Shown piece after piece: positions 41,106-49,565 of a DNA stretch of 49,565 bases. The stretch is from positions 1-49,565 of the forward strand of contig DXFG01000057.1 in NCBI GenBank assembly GCA_019114545.1, written 5' to 3'. The translations under genes and the position numbers were made by a program. The DNA is from Candidatus Blautia pullistercoris. GTDB lineage: Bacteria > Bacillota > Clostridia > Lachnospirales > Lachnospiraceae. The notes under the pieces were generated by a model. It ran no database searches. It had not been told where the DNA came from and saw nothing but the letters and a program-made list of their open reading frames with translations. Position 1 is the stretch's first letter; every line of letters begins with the position of its first letter.

Positions 41106-41193
41106 GCTGGAGCTGCCGCATTAATCAAAATCGAGAATATTTATACATTTTATTCCTGATATATGACTAATGCGGCAGCTCCAGCCCTTTTTT
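41106..41193 (+). terminator. Terminator of the aldo/keto reductase gene
   Basis: GCTGGAGCTGCCGCATTA and TAATGCGGCAGCTCCAGC are perfectly complementary (18 bp) around a 44-nt AT-rich loop and are followed by CCTTTTTT. The stem is unusually long and the loop unusually large. Confidence 0.8.
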
Positions 41194-41207
41194 ATGCAGA
41201 AATCTTT

Positions 41208-43091
41208 TTAGGAGAAATAATAATCTTCTCCAGTGGGAATTCCCTGAATAGGATAGTCTTCCAGCACATCTTTGACCAGATAGGGTTTGTCGGAGATCAG
41301 GCCGTTTACCCCCATATCCAGATACTTTCTCATATTTTCTTCCGCATCTACAGTCCATACATACACCGGGAGCCAGGCCTGGCGGCAGACAGAGAGAAAG
41401 CTGTTGGAAACCATACTTTCCTCAATGACTACGAAGTCGCAGTTCAGAGAAAGGAGATCTTCAACTGTAGCTTTTCCAAGATTTCCGAACATACAGTAGC
41501 CTGTTTTTAACACAGGATTTTTCTGATGGATAAGCTGTACCAGTTCATAATCCAGGGACATGAGGAGACAGTCTTTCTGAAAGTCATATTTTTCGATCAG
41601 TGACAGGATCTGGTCAACAAGGATTTCTTTTTCCTTTCCGGAAACAGCTTTTAATTCGATCAACAGCCGGATCTTTCCCTGTGAAAGCTGGAGCAGTTCT
41701 TCCAGGGTGGGAACCTGTCCTTCCATGCCATACTGAGACAGAGAGACAGATTGGAGCTCTTCCAGAGTAAGACGGTTTATATTTTCAGACCGGCCTGCCA
41801 TACGGCTCAGGTTATCATCATGGGCGGCTACCGGAACCTGATCTTTCGTCAGCTGGATATCTACTTCTGCAAAGTCTGCACCGGAATCAATCGCCCCTTT
41901 TACTGCCTCCAGGGTATTCTCCACACCCAGATCGCTGCCCCTGTGACCGATGGACAGCGGCTTGTGGACTGCAGGAGGTTCCTGAGCATACTGATACATG
42001 GCCAAAAGGCCGGCGGCAAGGACCAGGAGAACCACAGGGATCCAGAGCTTTTTCAGAAGGGGAATCTCCCTGAAAAGAGGACAGAAATACGCCTGGGTTT
42101 TACGGATCCCGGAGGATAGAAAAGCTTTTATTTTAGTAAAAGATTGAGAAGAAAGCCTGGCTGATGGAAAAAGCACAGGCGCTGCTTCTTCTGGAACGGG
42201 GAGTAAAATTCCTGTAAGGAATGCGGAAAATCCCAGGGAAAGAATACAGCGGAGGATCCAGACCAGCACGCCTGTGAAGGCGGTTTCCTGAGCCTTTCCG
42301 GAGAAGAAAAGCAGACACAGGGTTTTCAGGGGATTCTCCTCTATAACAGAGGAAAAGTCTCCGGGCAGGATACCGGACCTGCCAAAAAGCAGCTGCCACA
42401 GAGCCATGAGGATACCCAGGAGAAGAACGCCTTTTAGCCCTGCTTTTTTCCAGGCAAAGATACTTTCTTTGCAGCCTTCCCGGAAGCTTTTTCTCTTCAG
42501 GATCATAGCCGGAAGAAGGAAAAGCAGCAGAAGAAACAGGAGAAAAATCAGAGTATAGCCCAGATCCAGAACAAAGTTTCCATACCACCGTTTAGACAGT
42601 TCTCCTGTAACGAAATTCGGAATTTCCAGGCGGGGCATAACCGAAGGCACCAGATAGAGACCCTGAAAAGGAAGGAGCAGGAGTCCATATACAAAAAACC
42701 CTGGAATGTCTCTGAAATTTAAGGAAAACAGAGAGTACACAGAGGTCTTTAGAGTATCCTTCAGAGAAAAGGAGGATCCGGCATAGCTCTGATAAAGGGC
42801 AATAAAGATAAAGGAAAACTCAAAATATGCCAGGAAAGCAGAAAGGCACAGGATCAGGACAATGGCTGCGATTCCGGGAAAACTGAACAGGATCTGAAGC
42901 ATGTGGTAGTTATACAGGCTGGTATCCCCGGCTATTTCCAACATCATGACGATCAGCTCTTTTCCCGCAGGAATGAATAAGAATAGGGAGAGAACTTTAA
43001 AAGCCAGCTCAAATAAAAATAACTGAGGCAGCAGGCGAAGAAAGCTTTGCAGGATTTTTTTGCAGTGTGTCAGGGATAACATTTTGTACAT
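41208..43091 (-). CDS. Membrane-anchored glycerophosphodiester phosphodiesterase
   Basis: A 627-residue protein. Residues 1-370 contain about eight membrane helices (a glycerophosphoryl diester phosphodiesterase membrane domain). Residues 390-627 form a GDPD TIM barrel with SIGHRGSDLGVENTLEAV, ADFAEVDIQLTKDQVPVAAHDDNLSR (the HR, ExD and H motifs of the active site) and YVWTVD. It probably hydrolyses glycerophosphodiesters or lipoteichoic-acid glycerol phosphates outside the membrane. GGAGGTTACTT precedes the start. It lies 29 bp downstream of a TVP38-like gene, implying a shared role in membrane lipids. Confidence 0.9.
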   Translation of the reverse strand: MYKMLSLTHCKKILQSFLRLLPQLFLFELAFKVLSLFLFIPAGKELIVMMLEIAGDTSLYNYHMLQILFSFPGIAAIVLILCLSAFLAYFEFSFIFIALYQSYAGSSFSLKDTLKTSVYSLFSLNFRDIPGFFVYGLLLLPFQGLYLVPSVMPRLEIPNFVTGELSKRWYGNFVLDLGYTLIFLLFLLLLFLLPAMILKRKSFREGCKESIFAWKKAGLKGVLLLGILMALWQLLFGRSGILPGDFSSVIEENPLKTLCLLFFSGKAQETAFTGVLVWILRCILSLGFSAFLTGILLPVPEEAAPVLFPSARLSSQSFTKIKAFLSSGIRKTQAYFCPLFREIPLLKKLWIPVVLLVLAAGLLAMYQYAQEPPAVHKPLSIGHRGSDLGVENTLEAVKGAIDSGADFAEVDIQLTKDQVPVAAHDDNLSRMAGRSENINRLTLEELQSVSLSQYGMEGQVPTLEELLQLSQGKIRLLIELKAVSGKEKEILVDQILSLIEKYDFQKDCLLMSLDYELVQLIHQKNPVLKTGYCMFGNLGKATVEDLLSLNCDFVVIEESMVSNSFLSVCRQAWLPVYVWTVDAEENMRKYLDMGVNGLISDKPYLVKDVLEDYPIQGIPTGEDYYFS

Positions 43092-43120
43092 AAGTAACCT
43101 CCGGTATATATTTCAGATTT

Positions 43121-43711
43121 TTAAAACAGAGCGGTGAGATTTTCCAGGATCAGGGCACCGCCCAGGCTGTAGGCCAGCAGGGAGAAGGGCCTTCCCAGAA
43201 GGGTGAAAACCAGATATTTTTTCAGGGACATGGAAGTCAATCCTGCTATCAGACATAACAGATCGTCAGGCATACCTGGAAGGATCAAAGCCAGAAGGAA
43301 AAATACATCGAATTTCTTTCCTTTTTCTGCCCGGGAAATGTATTTCTGAAAGGTTTTTTCTGGTACAAACTTTAAAAGAAAGGCCTGCCCATAGTGCCTT
43401 GCCAGGAGAAAACTGAACACAGAACCTGTGACCATTCCGGCATAGTTCAGAAAGAAGCCGTACAGTGGGCCGAAAATCGCCACACCGATGATACAGCTGA
43501 CACCCCCGGGAACTACTGGAATCACTACCTGTATAGTCTGGAGCAGGAGAAAACACAGTGGTGCCAGGACTCCTGTCTGACGGAGAAACTGTTCCATGGA
43601 TTCCCGGGAAGAGAAGATCCCGCTTTGGAAACCTGCACCAAGAAGCAGGAGGAGGGTAGCGGTTCCGATGATGGTCAGTATGTTTTCTTCGAATTTTTTT
43701 GCCAGTGTCAT
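43121..43711 (-). CDS. TVP38/TMEM64 (DedA-superfamily) membrane protein
   Basis: A 196-residue protein with about five hydrophobic segments. The conserved core VVPGGVSCIIGVAIFGPLYGFFLNYAGMVTGSVFSFLLARHYG and the later FFLLALILPGMPDDLLCLIAGLTSMSLKKY are characteristic of the TVP38/YdjX family, relatives of lipid scramblases. The gene is followed by the GDPD gene and preceded by a small membrane protein, probably in one operon. Confidence 0.9.
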   Translation of the reverse strand: MTLAKKFEENILTIIGTATLLLLLGAGFQSGIFSSRESMEQFLRQTGVLAPLCFLLLQTIQVVIPVVPGGVSCIIGVAIFGPLYGFFLNYAGMVTGSVFSFLLARHYGQAFLLKFVPEKTFQKYISRAEKGKKFDVFFLLALILPGMPDDLLCLIAGLTSMSLKKYLVFTLLGRPFSLLAYSLGGALILENLTALF

Positions 43712-43773
43712 GAGATATGCCTTCTTTCTGTTCTGTTTTTCGATCTTTATGTACTAGTGTATTGTCAGAAATT

Positions 43774-44010
43774 TTATATTGCCGTAGTCTGCCTGGCGGG
43801 AACTGTAGGGAGAAGCTTTTCTTTCCGGTGAAAAGAGTTCATCTTTTTGATAAAAAGCCACAGGCCGGGGCCGGCCAGTAGAAGAAAGAGTCCTCCGTTT
43901 ACTGCCAGGTTCTCAAGTATCTGGAAAAACCTGGGCAGAGTGGTGAGAAAAGCCAGGGTCAGGAGAGCGGCCGACAGGTAGAGTTTATAGAGATTCGATT
44001 TGTTTTTCAT
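43774..44010 (-). CDS. Small membrane protein
   Basis: A 78-residue protein with two hydrophobic helices (LYLSAALLTLAFLTTL and GGLFLLLAGPGLWLFI) and a basic tail. The start at 44010 (MKNKSNLYK) is chosen for CGGGAGGTAAACCTT; the track start at 44151 extends through a promoter-like AT-rich region. First gene of the TVP38-GDPD group. Unknown family. Confidence 0.65.
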   Translation of the reverse strand: MKNKSNLYKLYLSAALLTLAFLTTLPRFFQILENLAVNGGLFLLLAGPGLWLFIKKMNSFHRKEKLLPTVPARQTTAI

Positions 44011-44130
44011 AAGGTTTACCTCCCGTAGGTGTCTGTTTTCTTTTGATGGTCTTATCATAGCAGGGGAAGGTCTCACTATTATTTCAATTTTCAGAGAAAA
44101 TGTTGCAGTTTTGTGATATTTTCCTCTGCC

Positions 44131-44159
44131 TTGCCACCATCCTCGTTTCATGGTAGTAT
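44131..44159 (+). promoter_or_regulatory. Promoter for the methyltransferase-hslO-nadE run
   Basis: TTGCCA (44131-44136), 17 bp, TAGTAT (44154-44159). ACCAT/ATGGT forms a short dyad in the spacer. It is the only clear promoter ahead of the plus-strand run to the window end. Confidence 0.5.
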
Positions 44160-44187
44160 TAGAAAGAATGAATAAGGAGAGAAATTT

Positions 44188-44958
44188 ATGAGTTCTTATG
44201 AGAGTTTTGCCAGGGTCTATGATCTGTTTATGGACAATATTCCCTATGAAGAGTGGTGCGGATATCTTACCGGGCTTTTAGAAGACCAGGGGATCCGGGA
44301 TGGCCTGGTCCTGGAACTGGGCTGCGGGACAGGAAATATGACTCGTCTTCTGGCCGGGAAAGGATACGATATGATCGGTGTGGATAATTCTGTGGACATG
44401 CTGGAGATCGCCATAGAGAAGAAGGAAGAAGAGGGGCAGGATATACTCTATCTCCTTCAGGACATGCGGGAATTTGAACTTTACGGCACTGTCCGGGCAG
44501 TGGTGTCTGTCTGTGACAGCATGAATTATATAACGGACGAAGAGGATCTGCTGGAAGTATTCCGGCTGGTAAACAACTATCTGGATCCCGGCGGGATTTT
44601 TATTTTTGATCTGAATACAGAATACAAATATGAAGAGATCCTGGGAGACACTGCCATAGCCGAGGACCGGGAAGACGCCAGTTTTATCTGGGATAATTAT
44701 TATGATCCTGAGGAACAGATCAACGAATATGATCTGGCTCTTTTTATCCCGGTGGATAAGGATGGGGAGACTCTTTACCGGAAGTATGAGGAGACCCATT
44801 ATCAGAAAGCCTATTCTCTGGAAAAGATAAAAGAGCTGCTGGCAGAGGCAGGGATGGAATTTATAGACGCTTACGACGCCTTTACCAGGAATCCGGTGAA
44901 AGAGGACAGCGAGAGGATCTACATACTTGCCAGAGAAAAAGGAAAGAAAAGTATTTAA
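44188..44958 (+). CDS. Class I SAM-dependent methyltransferase
   Basis: A 256-residue Rossmann methyltransferase. SSYESFARVYDLFMDNIPYEEW is the usual opening of this clostridial group, VLELGCGTGNMTRLLA is motif I, IGVDNSVDMLEIA binds the SAM ribose, and VSVCDSMNYI is motif IV. GGAGAGAAATTT precedes the ATG. It is 23 bp from hslO and probably cotranscribed with it. The substrate is unknown. Confidence 0.88.
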   Translation: MSSYESFARVYDLFMDNIPYEEWCGYLTGLLEDQGIRDGLVLELGCGTGNMTRLLAGKGYDMIGVDNSVDMLEIAIEKKEEEGQDILYLLQDMREFELYGTVRAVVSVCDSMNYITDEEDLLEVFRLVNNYLDPGGIFIFDLNTEYKYEEILGDTAIAEDREDASFIWDNYYDPEEQINEYDLALFIPVDKDGETLYRKYEETHYQKAYSLEKIKELLAEAGMEFIDAYDAFTRNPVKEDSERIYILAREKGKKSI

Positions 44959-44981
44959 GACATAAAGAGGAGATTTAAAAT

Positions 44982-45863
44982 ATGGGAGATTATATTGTAA
45001 GGGCCACAGCGGCCAATTATCAGATCAGGGCATTTGCGGCTACTACCAGGGATCTGGTGGAGTATGCCAGAGCAGCCCATAATACCAGCCCGGTGGCTAC
45101 TGCGGCTCTGGGACGTTTGCTTACAGCGGGAGCCATGATGGGCGTGATGATGAAAGGAGAGAAGGACCTGCTGACCCTGCAGATCAAGGCGGGAGGTCCT
45201 CTGGAGGGCATTACCGTTACTGCAGATTCCAAGGGAAATGTAAAGGGGTATGTGGGAAATCCCAATGTGGTCCTTCACGCCAATGCTCAGGGGAAATTGG
45301 ATGTGGCAGGCGCTGTAGGCGTGGGTTTTATGAACGTGATTAAGGATATGGGTATGAAAGAGCCTTATGTGGGCCAGACCGTGCTCCAGACCAGCGAGAT
45401 CGCAGAGGATCTTACCTATTACTTTGCCACCAGCGAGCAGGTGCCTTCTTCTGTAGGACTGGGCGTATTGATGGAAAAGGACAACACTGTGAAACAGGCA
45501 GGCGGCTTTATTATCCAGCTTATGCCTTTCACAGAGGAAGCAGTGATCAGCCGGCTGGAGGAAAATCTGAAGAAAGTGACTTCTGTCACAGCTCTTCTGG
45601 AAGAGGGACATACGCCGGAAAGCCTTCTGGAACTTTTGCTGGAAGGATTTGATATTGAATTTAACGACAGGATCCCCACTCAGTTCCACTGCAACTGCAG
45701 CAAGGAGAGAGTGGAGAGAGCTCTGATCAGTATTGGAAGAAAAGACATTCAGGAAATGATCGATGAAGGAAAGGAAATCGAGATGAACTGTCATTTCTGT
45801 AATAAAAATTATACTTTTACAGTAGAAGAACTGAAACAGATCTTAAAGGAATGTAAAAGATAA
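44982..45863 (+). CDS. hslO: Redox-regulated chaperone Hsp33
   Basis: A 293-residue holdase activated by oxidation. The N-terminal substrate-binding domain has VRATAANYQIRAFAATTRDLVEYARAAHN and LLTLQIKAGGPLEGITVTAD. The C-terminal zinc switch is CNC (FHCNCSKERV) plus CHFC (MNCHFCNKNY), giving the four cysteines that release zinc and form disulfides on oxidative stress. Length matches the family, and AGAGGAGATTTAAAAT precedes the start. It lies between a methyltransferase and nadE. Confidence 0.96.
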   Translation: MGDYIVRATAANYQIRAFAATTRDLVEYARAAHNTSPVATAALGRLLTAGAMMGVMMKGEKDLLTLQIKAGGPLEGITVTADSKGNVKGYVGNPNVVLHANAQGKLDVAGAVGVGFMNVIKDMGMKEPYVGQTVLQTSEIAEDLTYYFATSEQVPSSVGLGVLMEKDNTVKQAGGFIIQLMPFTEEAVISRLEENLKKVTSVTALLEEGHTPESLLELLLEGFDIEFNDRIPTQFHCNCSKERVERALISIGRKDIQEMIDEGKEIEMNCHFCNKNYTFTVEELKQILKECKR

Positions 45864-45882
45864 AAGAGAGGTTTGGCGGAAG

Positions 45883-47799
45883 ATGAGAGATGGATTTATA
45901 AAGGCGGCAGCGGCAGCTATTGACGTCCGGGTGGCCGACTGTATTCACAACACGGATGAGATCATTAAGAAAGCCAGAGAGCTTTCTGATAAAGGAGCCA
46001 GGATCCTGGTGTTCCCGGAGCTTTCCATTACCGGCTATACCTGTCAGGATCTTTTCTGGCAGGAGACTCTGCTGAATAGTGCCAGGGAGCAGCTTTTAAG
46101 GGCGGCAAAGGAATTGAAGGATGTGCCAGGGCTGATCTTTGTGGGACTTCCCTATGCTTACCGTGGGAAGCTCTATAATGTGGCGGCAGCTATAAACCAG
46201 GGAGAGATCCTGGGACTGGTCCCAAAGGAGTATCTGCCCAATTATGGAGAGTTTTATGAGGCAAGGCATTTCTCTTCAGGAAAAAATCTCTGGGGATATA
46301 CGGAACTGGGAGGAAAGCAGGTGCCTGTTATGGAGAAACTGCTGTTTTCCTGCCGGGAAGTGCCGGGCCTTACCGTGGCTGCGGAAATCTGCGAGGATCT
46401 GTGGGCGGCTGCTCCTCCAAGTGTGGCTCACGCCATGGCCGGGGCAAATGTGATCGTAAACCTTTCCGCCAGTGATGAGACCGTAGGGAAAGCCGACTAC
46501 AGACGGGAACTGGTAAAGAGTCAGTCTGCCAGATTGCTGTGCGCCTATATTTACGCTACTGCCGGATATGGAGAGTCTACCCAGGATCTGGTTTTCGGCG
46601 GCCAGCATCTGATCTGCGAAAACGGCGTAGTATTAAAAGAAGCAGAAATGTTCCAGAATCAGTCAGCAGAGGCAGTTCTGGATATCAACCGTTTATCAGA
46701 AGAACGGAGAAGGATTTCCACCTGGCATGAGGAAAAGAGAGAAGGATATCTTACAGTAGAGTTTTCCCTTCCTGTAGAGGAGACAAAACTGGAGCGGTTT
46801 ATCGATCCCAGTCCCTTTGTGCCGGACAGCCGGGGAGATAGAGAAAAGCGCTGTAATGAGATCCTGATGATCCAGGCTATGGGCCTGAAGAAGCGTTTGG
46901 AGCATACCCGCTGCCAGAGAGCGGTGCTGGGAATTTCCGGAGGCCTGGATTCCACACTGGCTCTCCTGGTCACTGCCAGGGCTTTTGATCTTCTGGGAAT
47001 GGGAAGAGAACATATCACCGCAGTGACTATGCCCTGCTTCGGTACCACAGACCGGACTTACACCAACGCCTGCGAACTGACCAGAAGGCTGGGAGCTACT
47101 CTTATGGAAGTGGATATAAAGAAAGCAGTGCTGCAGCATTTTTCCGATATCGGCCATGATGAAAATGTTCATGATGTGACTTACGAAAACTCCCAGGCCA
47201 GGGAGCGGACACAGGTGATCATGGATATTGCCAACCAGCAGGGAGGCATGGTGGTTGGAACTGGAGACCTTTCAGAGCTGGCCCTTGGCTGGGCAACCTA
47301 TAACGGGGATCATATGTCCATGTATGGAGTAAACGCCTCTGTGCCAAAGACTCTGGTCCGCCATCTGGTACGGTACTACGCTGATACCTGCGGAGAGGAA
47401 AAACTGTCCCAGATCCTTCTGGATATTCTGGATACACCGGTAAGTCCGGAGCTTCTTCCTCCAAAGGACGGAGTGATCTCCCAGAAGACCGAAGATCTGG
47501 TAGGTCCCTATGAGCTTCATGATTTCTTCTTATATCAGATGCTCCGTTTTCATTTCAGACCTGGCAAGATTTACCGTATGGCAAAGGCAGCTTTTGCCGG
47601 AGTCTACGAGCCGGAAGTGATCATGAAATGGCTGAAGACTTTCTATTCCAGATTTTTTGCCCAGCAGTTTAAGCGTTCCTGTCTTCCCGACGGACCTAAG
47701 GTGGGAAGTGTAGCCGTATCTCCAAGGGGAGATCTCCGGATGCCAAGCGACGCCTGCGTGCGGATCTGGATGGAGGAACTGGAACAGATCCAGGAGTAA
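45883..47799 (+). CDS. nadE: Glutamine-dependent NAD+ synthetase
   Basis: A 638-residue two-domain enzyme converting nicotinate adenine dinucleotide to NAD+ with glutamine as nitrogen donor. The N-terminal nitrilase-type glutaminase has the E-K-C triad (FPELSITGY, VPKEYLPN, AAEICEDLW). The C-terminal synthetase has the P-loop-like GISGGLDSTLAL and STYNGD-like ATYNGDHMSMYGVNASVPKTLVR. The full length corresponds to the glutamine-hydrolysing form. The gap to hslO is 19 bp. Confidence 0.96.
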   Translation: MRDGFIKAAAAAIDVRVADCIHNTDEIIKKARELSDKGARILVFPELSITGYTCQDLFWQETLLNSAREQLLRAAKELKDVPGLIFVGLPYAYRGKLYNVAAAINQGEILGLVPKEYLPNYGEFYEARHFSSGKNLWGYTELGGKQVPVMEKLLFSCREVPGLTVAAEICEDLWAAAPPSVAHAMAGANVIVNLSASDETVGKADYRRELVKSQSARLLCAYIYATAGYGESTQDLVFGGQHLICENGVVLKEAEMFQNQSAEAVLDINRLSEERRRISTWHEEKREGYLTVEFSLPVEETKLERFIDPSPFVPDSRGDREKRCNEILMIQAMGLKKRLEHTRCQRAVLGISGGLDSTLALLVTARAFDLLGMGREHITAVTMPCFGTTDRTYTNACELTRRLGATLMEVDIKKAVLQHFSDIGHDENVHDVTYENSQARERTQVIMDIANQQGGMVVGTGDLSELALGWATYNGDHMSMYGVNASVPKTLVRHLVRYYADTCGEEKLSQILLDILDTPVSPELLPPKDGVISQKTEDLVGPYELHDFFLYQMLRFHFRPGKIYRMAKAAFAGVYEPEVIMKWLKTFYSRFFAQQFKRSCLPDGPKVGSVAVSPRGDLRMPSDACVRIWMEELEQIQE

Positions 47800-47815
47800 A
47801 AGAAAGGCGGCATTT

Positions 47816-48865
47816 ATGAAGGCGGTAGTTTTTGAGAAAAAAGGAAAACTGGTCCTTACAGAACGGCCCAGGCCCTGTCTGGAAAGGGATACAGACGTTT
47901 TGGTGAGAGTGACTCTTACCACTATCTGTTCCAGCGATATCCATATCAAGCATGGAGCGGTGCCAAATGCTGTTCCGGGAACTATCCTGGGCCATGAGTT
48001 TGTAGGGGTGGTGGAAGAAACCGGAAAAGCTGTGAAAAAGGTGAAACCGGGAGACCGGGTGGCGGTGAATGTGGAGACTTTCTGCGGAAGCTGTTTTTAC
48101 TGTGAGCGAGGCTTTGTAAATAACTGCAGCGACCCTCTGGGCGGCTGGGCCCTTGGGTGCCGGATCGACGGAGGACAGGCAGAGTATGTCCGGATCCCTT
48201 ACGGAGACAACGGTCTTACGAAAATCCCCAATAGAGTTTCAGATGAAGCCGCTCTTTTCACCGGGGATCTTCTGTCTACCGGTTACTGGGCTGCCAGGAT
48301 CGGAGAGATCAGCAAAGGAGACACTGTGGCAGTGATCGGGGCAGGACCTGCGGGAATGTGTACCATGATGTGCGCCAGACTTTATGACCCTGGAAAGATC
48401 ATTGCCCTGGATACCGACGAGAACCGTCTGGATGTAGTAAAGGACAACCATCTGGCGGATTTCTGTATAAATCCCGGTGAAATTTCAGAAAAGGATCTGG
48501 AAACCCAGATCCGGGAGTTGTCTCATGGACGGGGAGCAGACCGGGTCTTTGAGGTGGCAGGAGGAAAAGATACCTTGCAGACTGCCTGGAAGATCGCCAG
48601 GCCCAATGCAGTGGTCACCTTAGTGGCTATGTATGAAGAAGACCAGCGGCTGCCTCTGCCTTCCATGTATGGGAAGAACCTGGTCTTTAAGACAGGCGGG
48701 GTAGACGGCTGTTATTGTGATCAGATCATGGACCTGATCCAAAAGGGAGAGCTGGATACCAGCCCGCTGATCACTCACCGGACGACTCTGGAACATATTA
48801 TGGAAGCTTATGAGATCTTTGAGAAGAAACAGGACGGCGTGATCAAATTTGCGATTAAGGTATAA
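47816..48865 (+). CDS. Zinc-dependent medium-chain alcohol dehydrogenase
   Basis: A 349-residue MDR enzyme. Catalytic zinc ligands are in TICSSDIH (Cys) and GHEFVG (His/Glu). The structural zinc lobe CGSCFYCERGFVNNC has four cysteines. The nucleotide-binding motif is VAVIGAGPAGMC, with Asp in LDTDENRL favouring NAD(H). It resembles 2,3-butanediol/threonine/sorbitol-type dehydrogenases; the substrate cannot be fixed. AAAGAAAGGCGGCATTT precedes the ATG. It overlaps the next upstream ATG by one base, but the real next start is 48883. Confidence 0.9.
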   Translation: MKAVVFEKKGKLVLTERPRPCLERDTDVLVRVTLTTICSSDIHIKHGAVPNAVPGTILGHEFVGVVEETGKAVKKVKPGDRVAVNVETFCGSCFYCERGFVNNCSDPLGGWALGCRIDGGQAEYVRIPYGDNGLTKIPNRVSDEAALFTGDLLSTGYWAARIGEISKGDTVAVIGAGPAGMCTMMCARLYDPGKIIALDTDENRLDVVKDNHLADFCINPGEISEKDLETQIRELSHGRGADRVFEVAGGKDTLQTAWKIARPNAVVTLVAMYEEDQRLPLPSMYGKNLVFKTGGVDGCYCDQIMDLIQKGELDTSPLITHRTTLEHIMEAYEIFEKKQDGVIKFAIKV

Positions 48866-48882
48866 TGAAAGGAAGAGGTCAC

Positions 48883-49248
48883 ATGGGAGTTAAACAGGAT
48901 TATCTTATGCGTATGATCAATGACATCGTCCGGGGGCTTGCACTGGTCCTTACGGGAAAGAAGGAGGTCCGCTATGAGCTGCCTCAGGAGCAGGAACGGA
49001 CAGAAGAGGAAAACCTTTATGCCCGGATCCTGGAGATGGCAGACCGGGGAGAGATCAATGAAGCGGAAAATATTCTTCTGGGAGATTTCCCGGAAAATAC
49101 ACCGGACTACGGGATCATGGTGGCGGATTTTTATCAGCATTTAGATGAATTTGATGATGATTTTCTGGAAGAGCATGATTATTCCAGAGAAGAGATTCTG
49201 GAGGGACTGGAAAGCCTGGCTGAGGAGTATGGATTAACAGAGTCCTGA
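48883..49248 (+). CDS. DUF6483 family protein
   Basis: A 121-residue acidic protein starting MGVKQDYLMRMINDIVRGLALVLTGKK, the typical N-terminus of DUF6483 proteins in Clostridia, followed by a charged helical region similar to tetratricopeptide-like hairpins (LYARILEMADRGEINEAENIL). The start at 48883 follows GGAAGAGGTCAC; the track ATG at 48865 overlaps the upstream stop and has no ribosome binding site. Function unknown. Confidence 0.75.
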   Translation: MGVKQDYLMRMINDIVRGLALVLTGKKEVRYELPQEQERTEEENLYARILEMADRGEINEAENILLGDFPENTPDYGIMVADFYQHLDEFDDDFLEEHDYSREEILEGLESLAEEYGLTES

Positions 49249-49283
49249 AGTTGAATTTGGAGAGGGCGGATCATGAAATTAGT

Positions 49284-49355
49284 AGTCCCTACTACTATTT
49301 CAATATCACAGATCCGGATGGAAATGTTCTGGAAATCACAGGAAAGATGAAATAG
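49284..49355 (+). pseudogene. C-terminal remnant of a VOC/glyoxalase-fold protein
   Basis: In one frame the sequence reads SPYYYFNITDPDGNVLEITGK then stops. The FxDPDGNxLE pattern is the standard last strand pair of vicinal-oxygen-chelate proteins, including the metal-binding Glu. No start or N-terminal half is present, so it is a decayed tail. Confidence 0.65.
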
Positions 49356-49413
49356 AGAAGCCTATATCTTCTGAGAATTGGAAGGCAGAAACTAAAATCG
49401 GGAGGAAAATAAA

Positions 49414-49565
49414 ATGGAACAGTTGAGAGTAGGAATTTTAAGTACAGGAAATATTGCGGCAACTATGGCGGATACCGTAGCTAAGATGAAAGAAGCCCGA
49501 ATCTATGCGGTAGCTTCCAGAAGCCTGGAGAAGGCAGAAGCCTTTGCAGAACGTTTTCAGATTGA
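49414..49565 (+). CDS. Gfo/Idh/MocA family oxidoreductase, N-terminal part (continues past window)
   Basis: GGGAGGAAAATAAA precedes ATG. MEQLRVGILSTGNIAATMADT is the GxGxxA/G-type Rossmann opening of this family, followed by ARIYAVASRSLEKAEAFAERF, the second strand with the ribose contact. About 50 residues are visible before the window edge. NAD(P)-dependent sugar or polyol dehydrogenation is the usual activity. Confidence 0.85.
   Translation, partial: MEQLRVGILSTGNIAATMADTVAKMKEARIYAVASRSLEKAEAFAERFQI

Overview
The window looks like a chromosome segment from a strictly anaerobic, low-to-mid GC gut clostridium, most likely a Lachnospiraceae member (Blautia/Dorea/Mediterraneibacter-like). 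The grounds are the oxygen-sensitive ribonucleotide reductase pair nrdD/nrdG, strong AGGAGG ribosome binding sites, clostridial families such as DUF4250, DUF6483 and DUF6630, Bce-type two-component/ABC modules, and the codon style. No rRNA, tRNA, CRISPR array, transposase or phage gene was seen. Assignments rest on reading motifs by eye; no database search was run.

Layout. 1-1.8 kb: tail of a YitT/YczE-like membrane protein, a maltose-type O-acetyltransferase, and a truncated alpha/beta hydrolase ending in a terminator. 1.85-4.9 kb: clpB with a degenerate HrcA (CIRCE-like) operator, then a 57-aa DUF4250 gene and a terminator. 4.9-7.75 kb: nrdD-nrdG behind NrdR-type boxes. 7.8-12.6 kb: a Bce-like module (response regulator, intramembrane-sensing kinase, ATPase, FtsX permease). 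12.58-12.75 kb: a 168-bp fold-back element whose right arm supplies the stop codon of the next gene, a GH79-like glycoside hydrolase on the minus strand. 14.3-15.7 kb: a duplicated 37-bp repeat carrying a promoter, a lone HicB protein and a ketopantoate-reductase family protein, convergent with a MoxR-type AAA ATPase/VWA pair (15.7-18.4 kb). 18.7-19.0 kb: a heptad-repeat coiled-coil gene built from a 21-bp minisatellite.

19.4-24.75 kb: a second two-component system facing an FtsX permease/ATPase pair, with a divergent 60-aa hydrophobic peptide gene behind tandem TGTAACA-type repeats. 24.7-26.4 kb: a compact redox-type cassette of a PNPOx-fold protein, a PNPOx-ferredoxin fusion and an Rrf2 repressor. 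Almost the same inverted-repeat operator lies over the -35 of both promoters, so the cassette looks like a self-contained autoregulated circuit. 26.4-34.5 kb: sixteen intact, fused or decayed small enzyme genes, all on the minus strand (HD, MBL-GNAT, DUF6630, HIT remnant, GNATs, nitroreductase, PNPOx, 2H phosphoesterase, GNAT-kinase fusion, DHFR-like, nonsense-interrupted histidine phosphatase). This is an accessory gene accumulation and decay zone.

34.9-38.9 kb: a catabolic-looking operon of a GPH/MFS sugar-type transporter, a PucR/CdaR regulator and a UroD/MtaA-fold protein lacking the MtaA-type HxC zinc motif. Next come a LysR gene missing its DNA-binding domain and an aldo/keto reductase. 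41.2-44.0 kb (minus): membrane-anchored glycerophosphodiesterase, TVP38-family protein and a small membrane protein. 44.2-49.6 kb (plus): a closely spaced run of housekeeping-type genes (methyltransferase, hslO, nadE, zinc alcohol dehydrogenase, DUF6483), a VOC remnant, and the start of a Gfo/Idh/MocA oxidoreductase.
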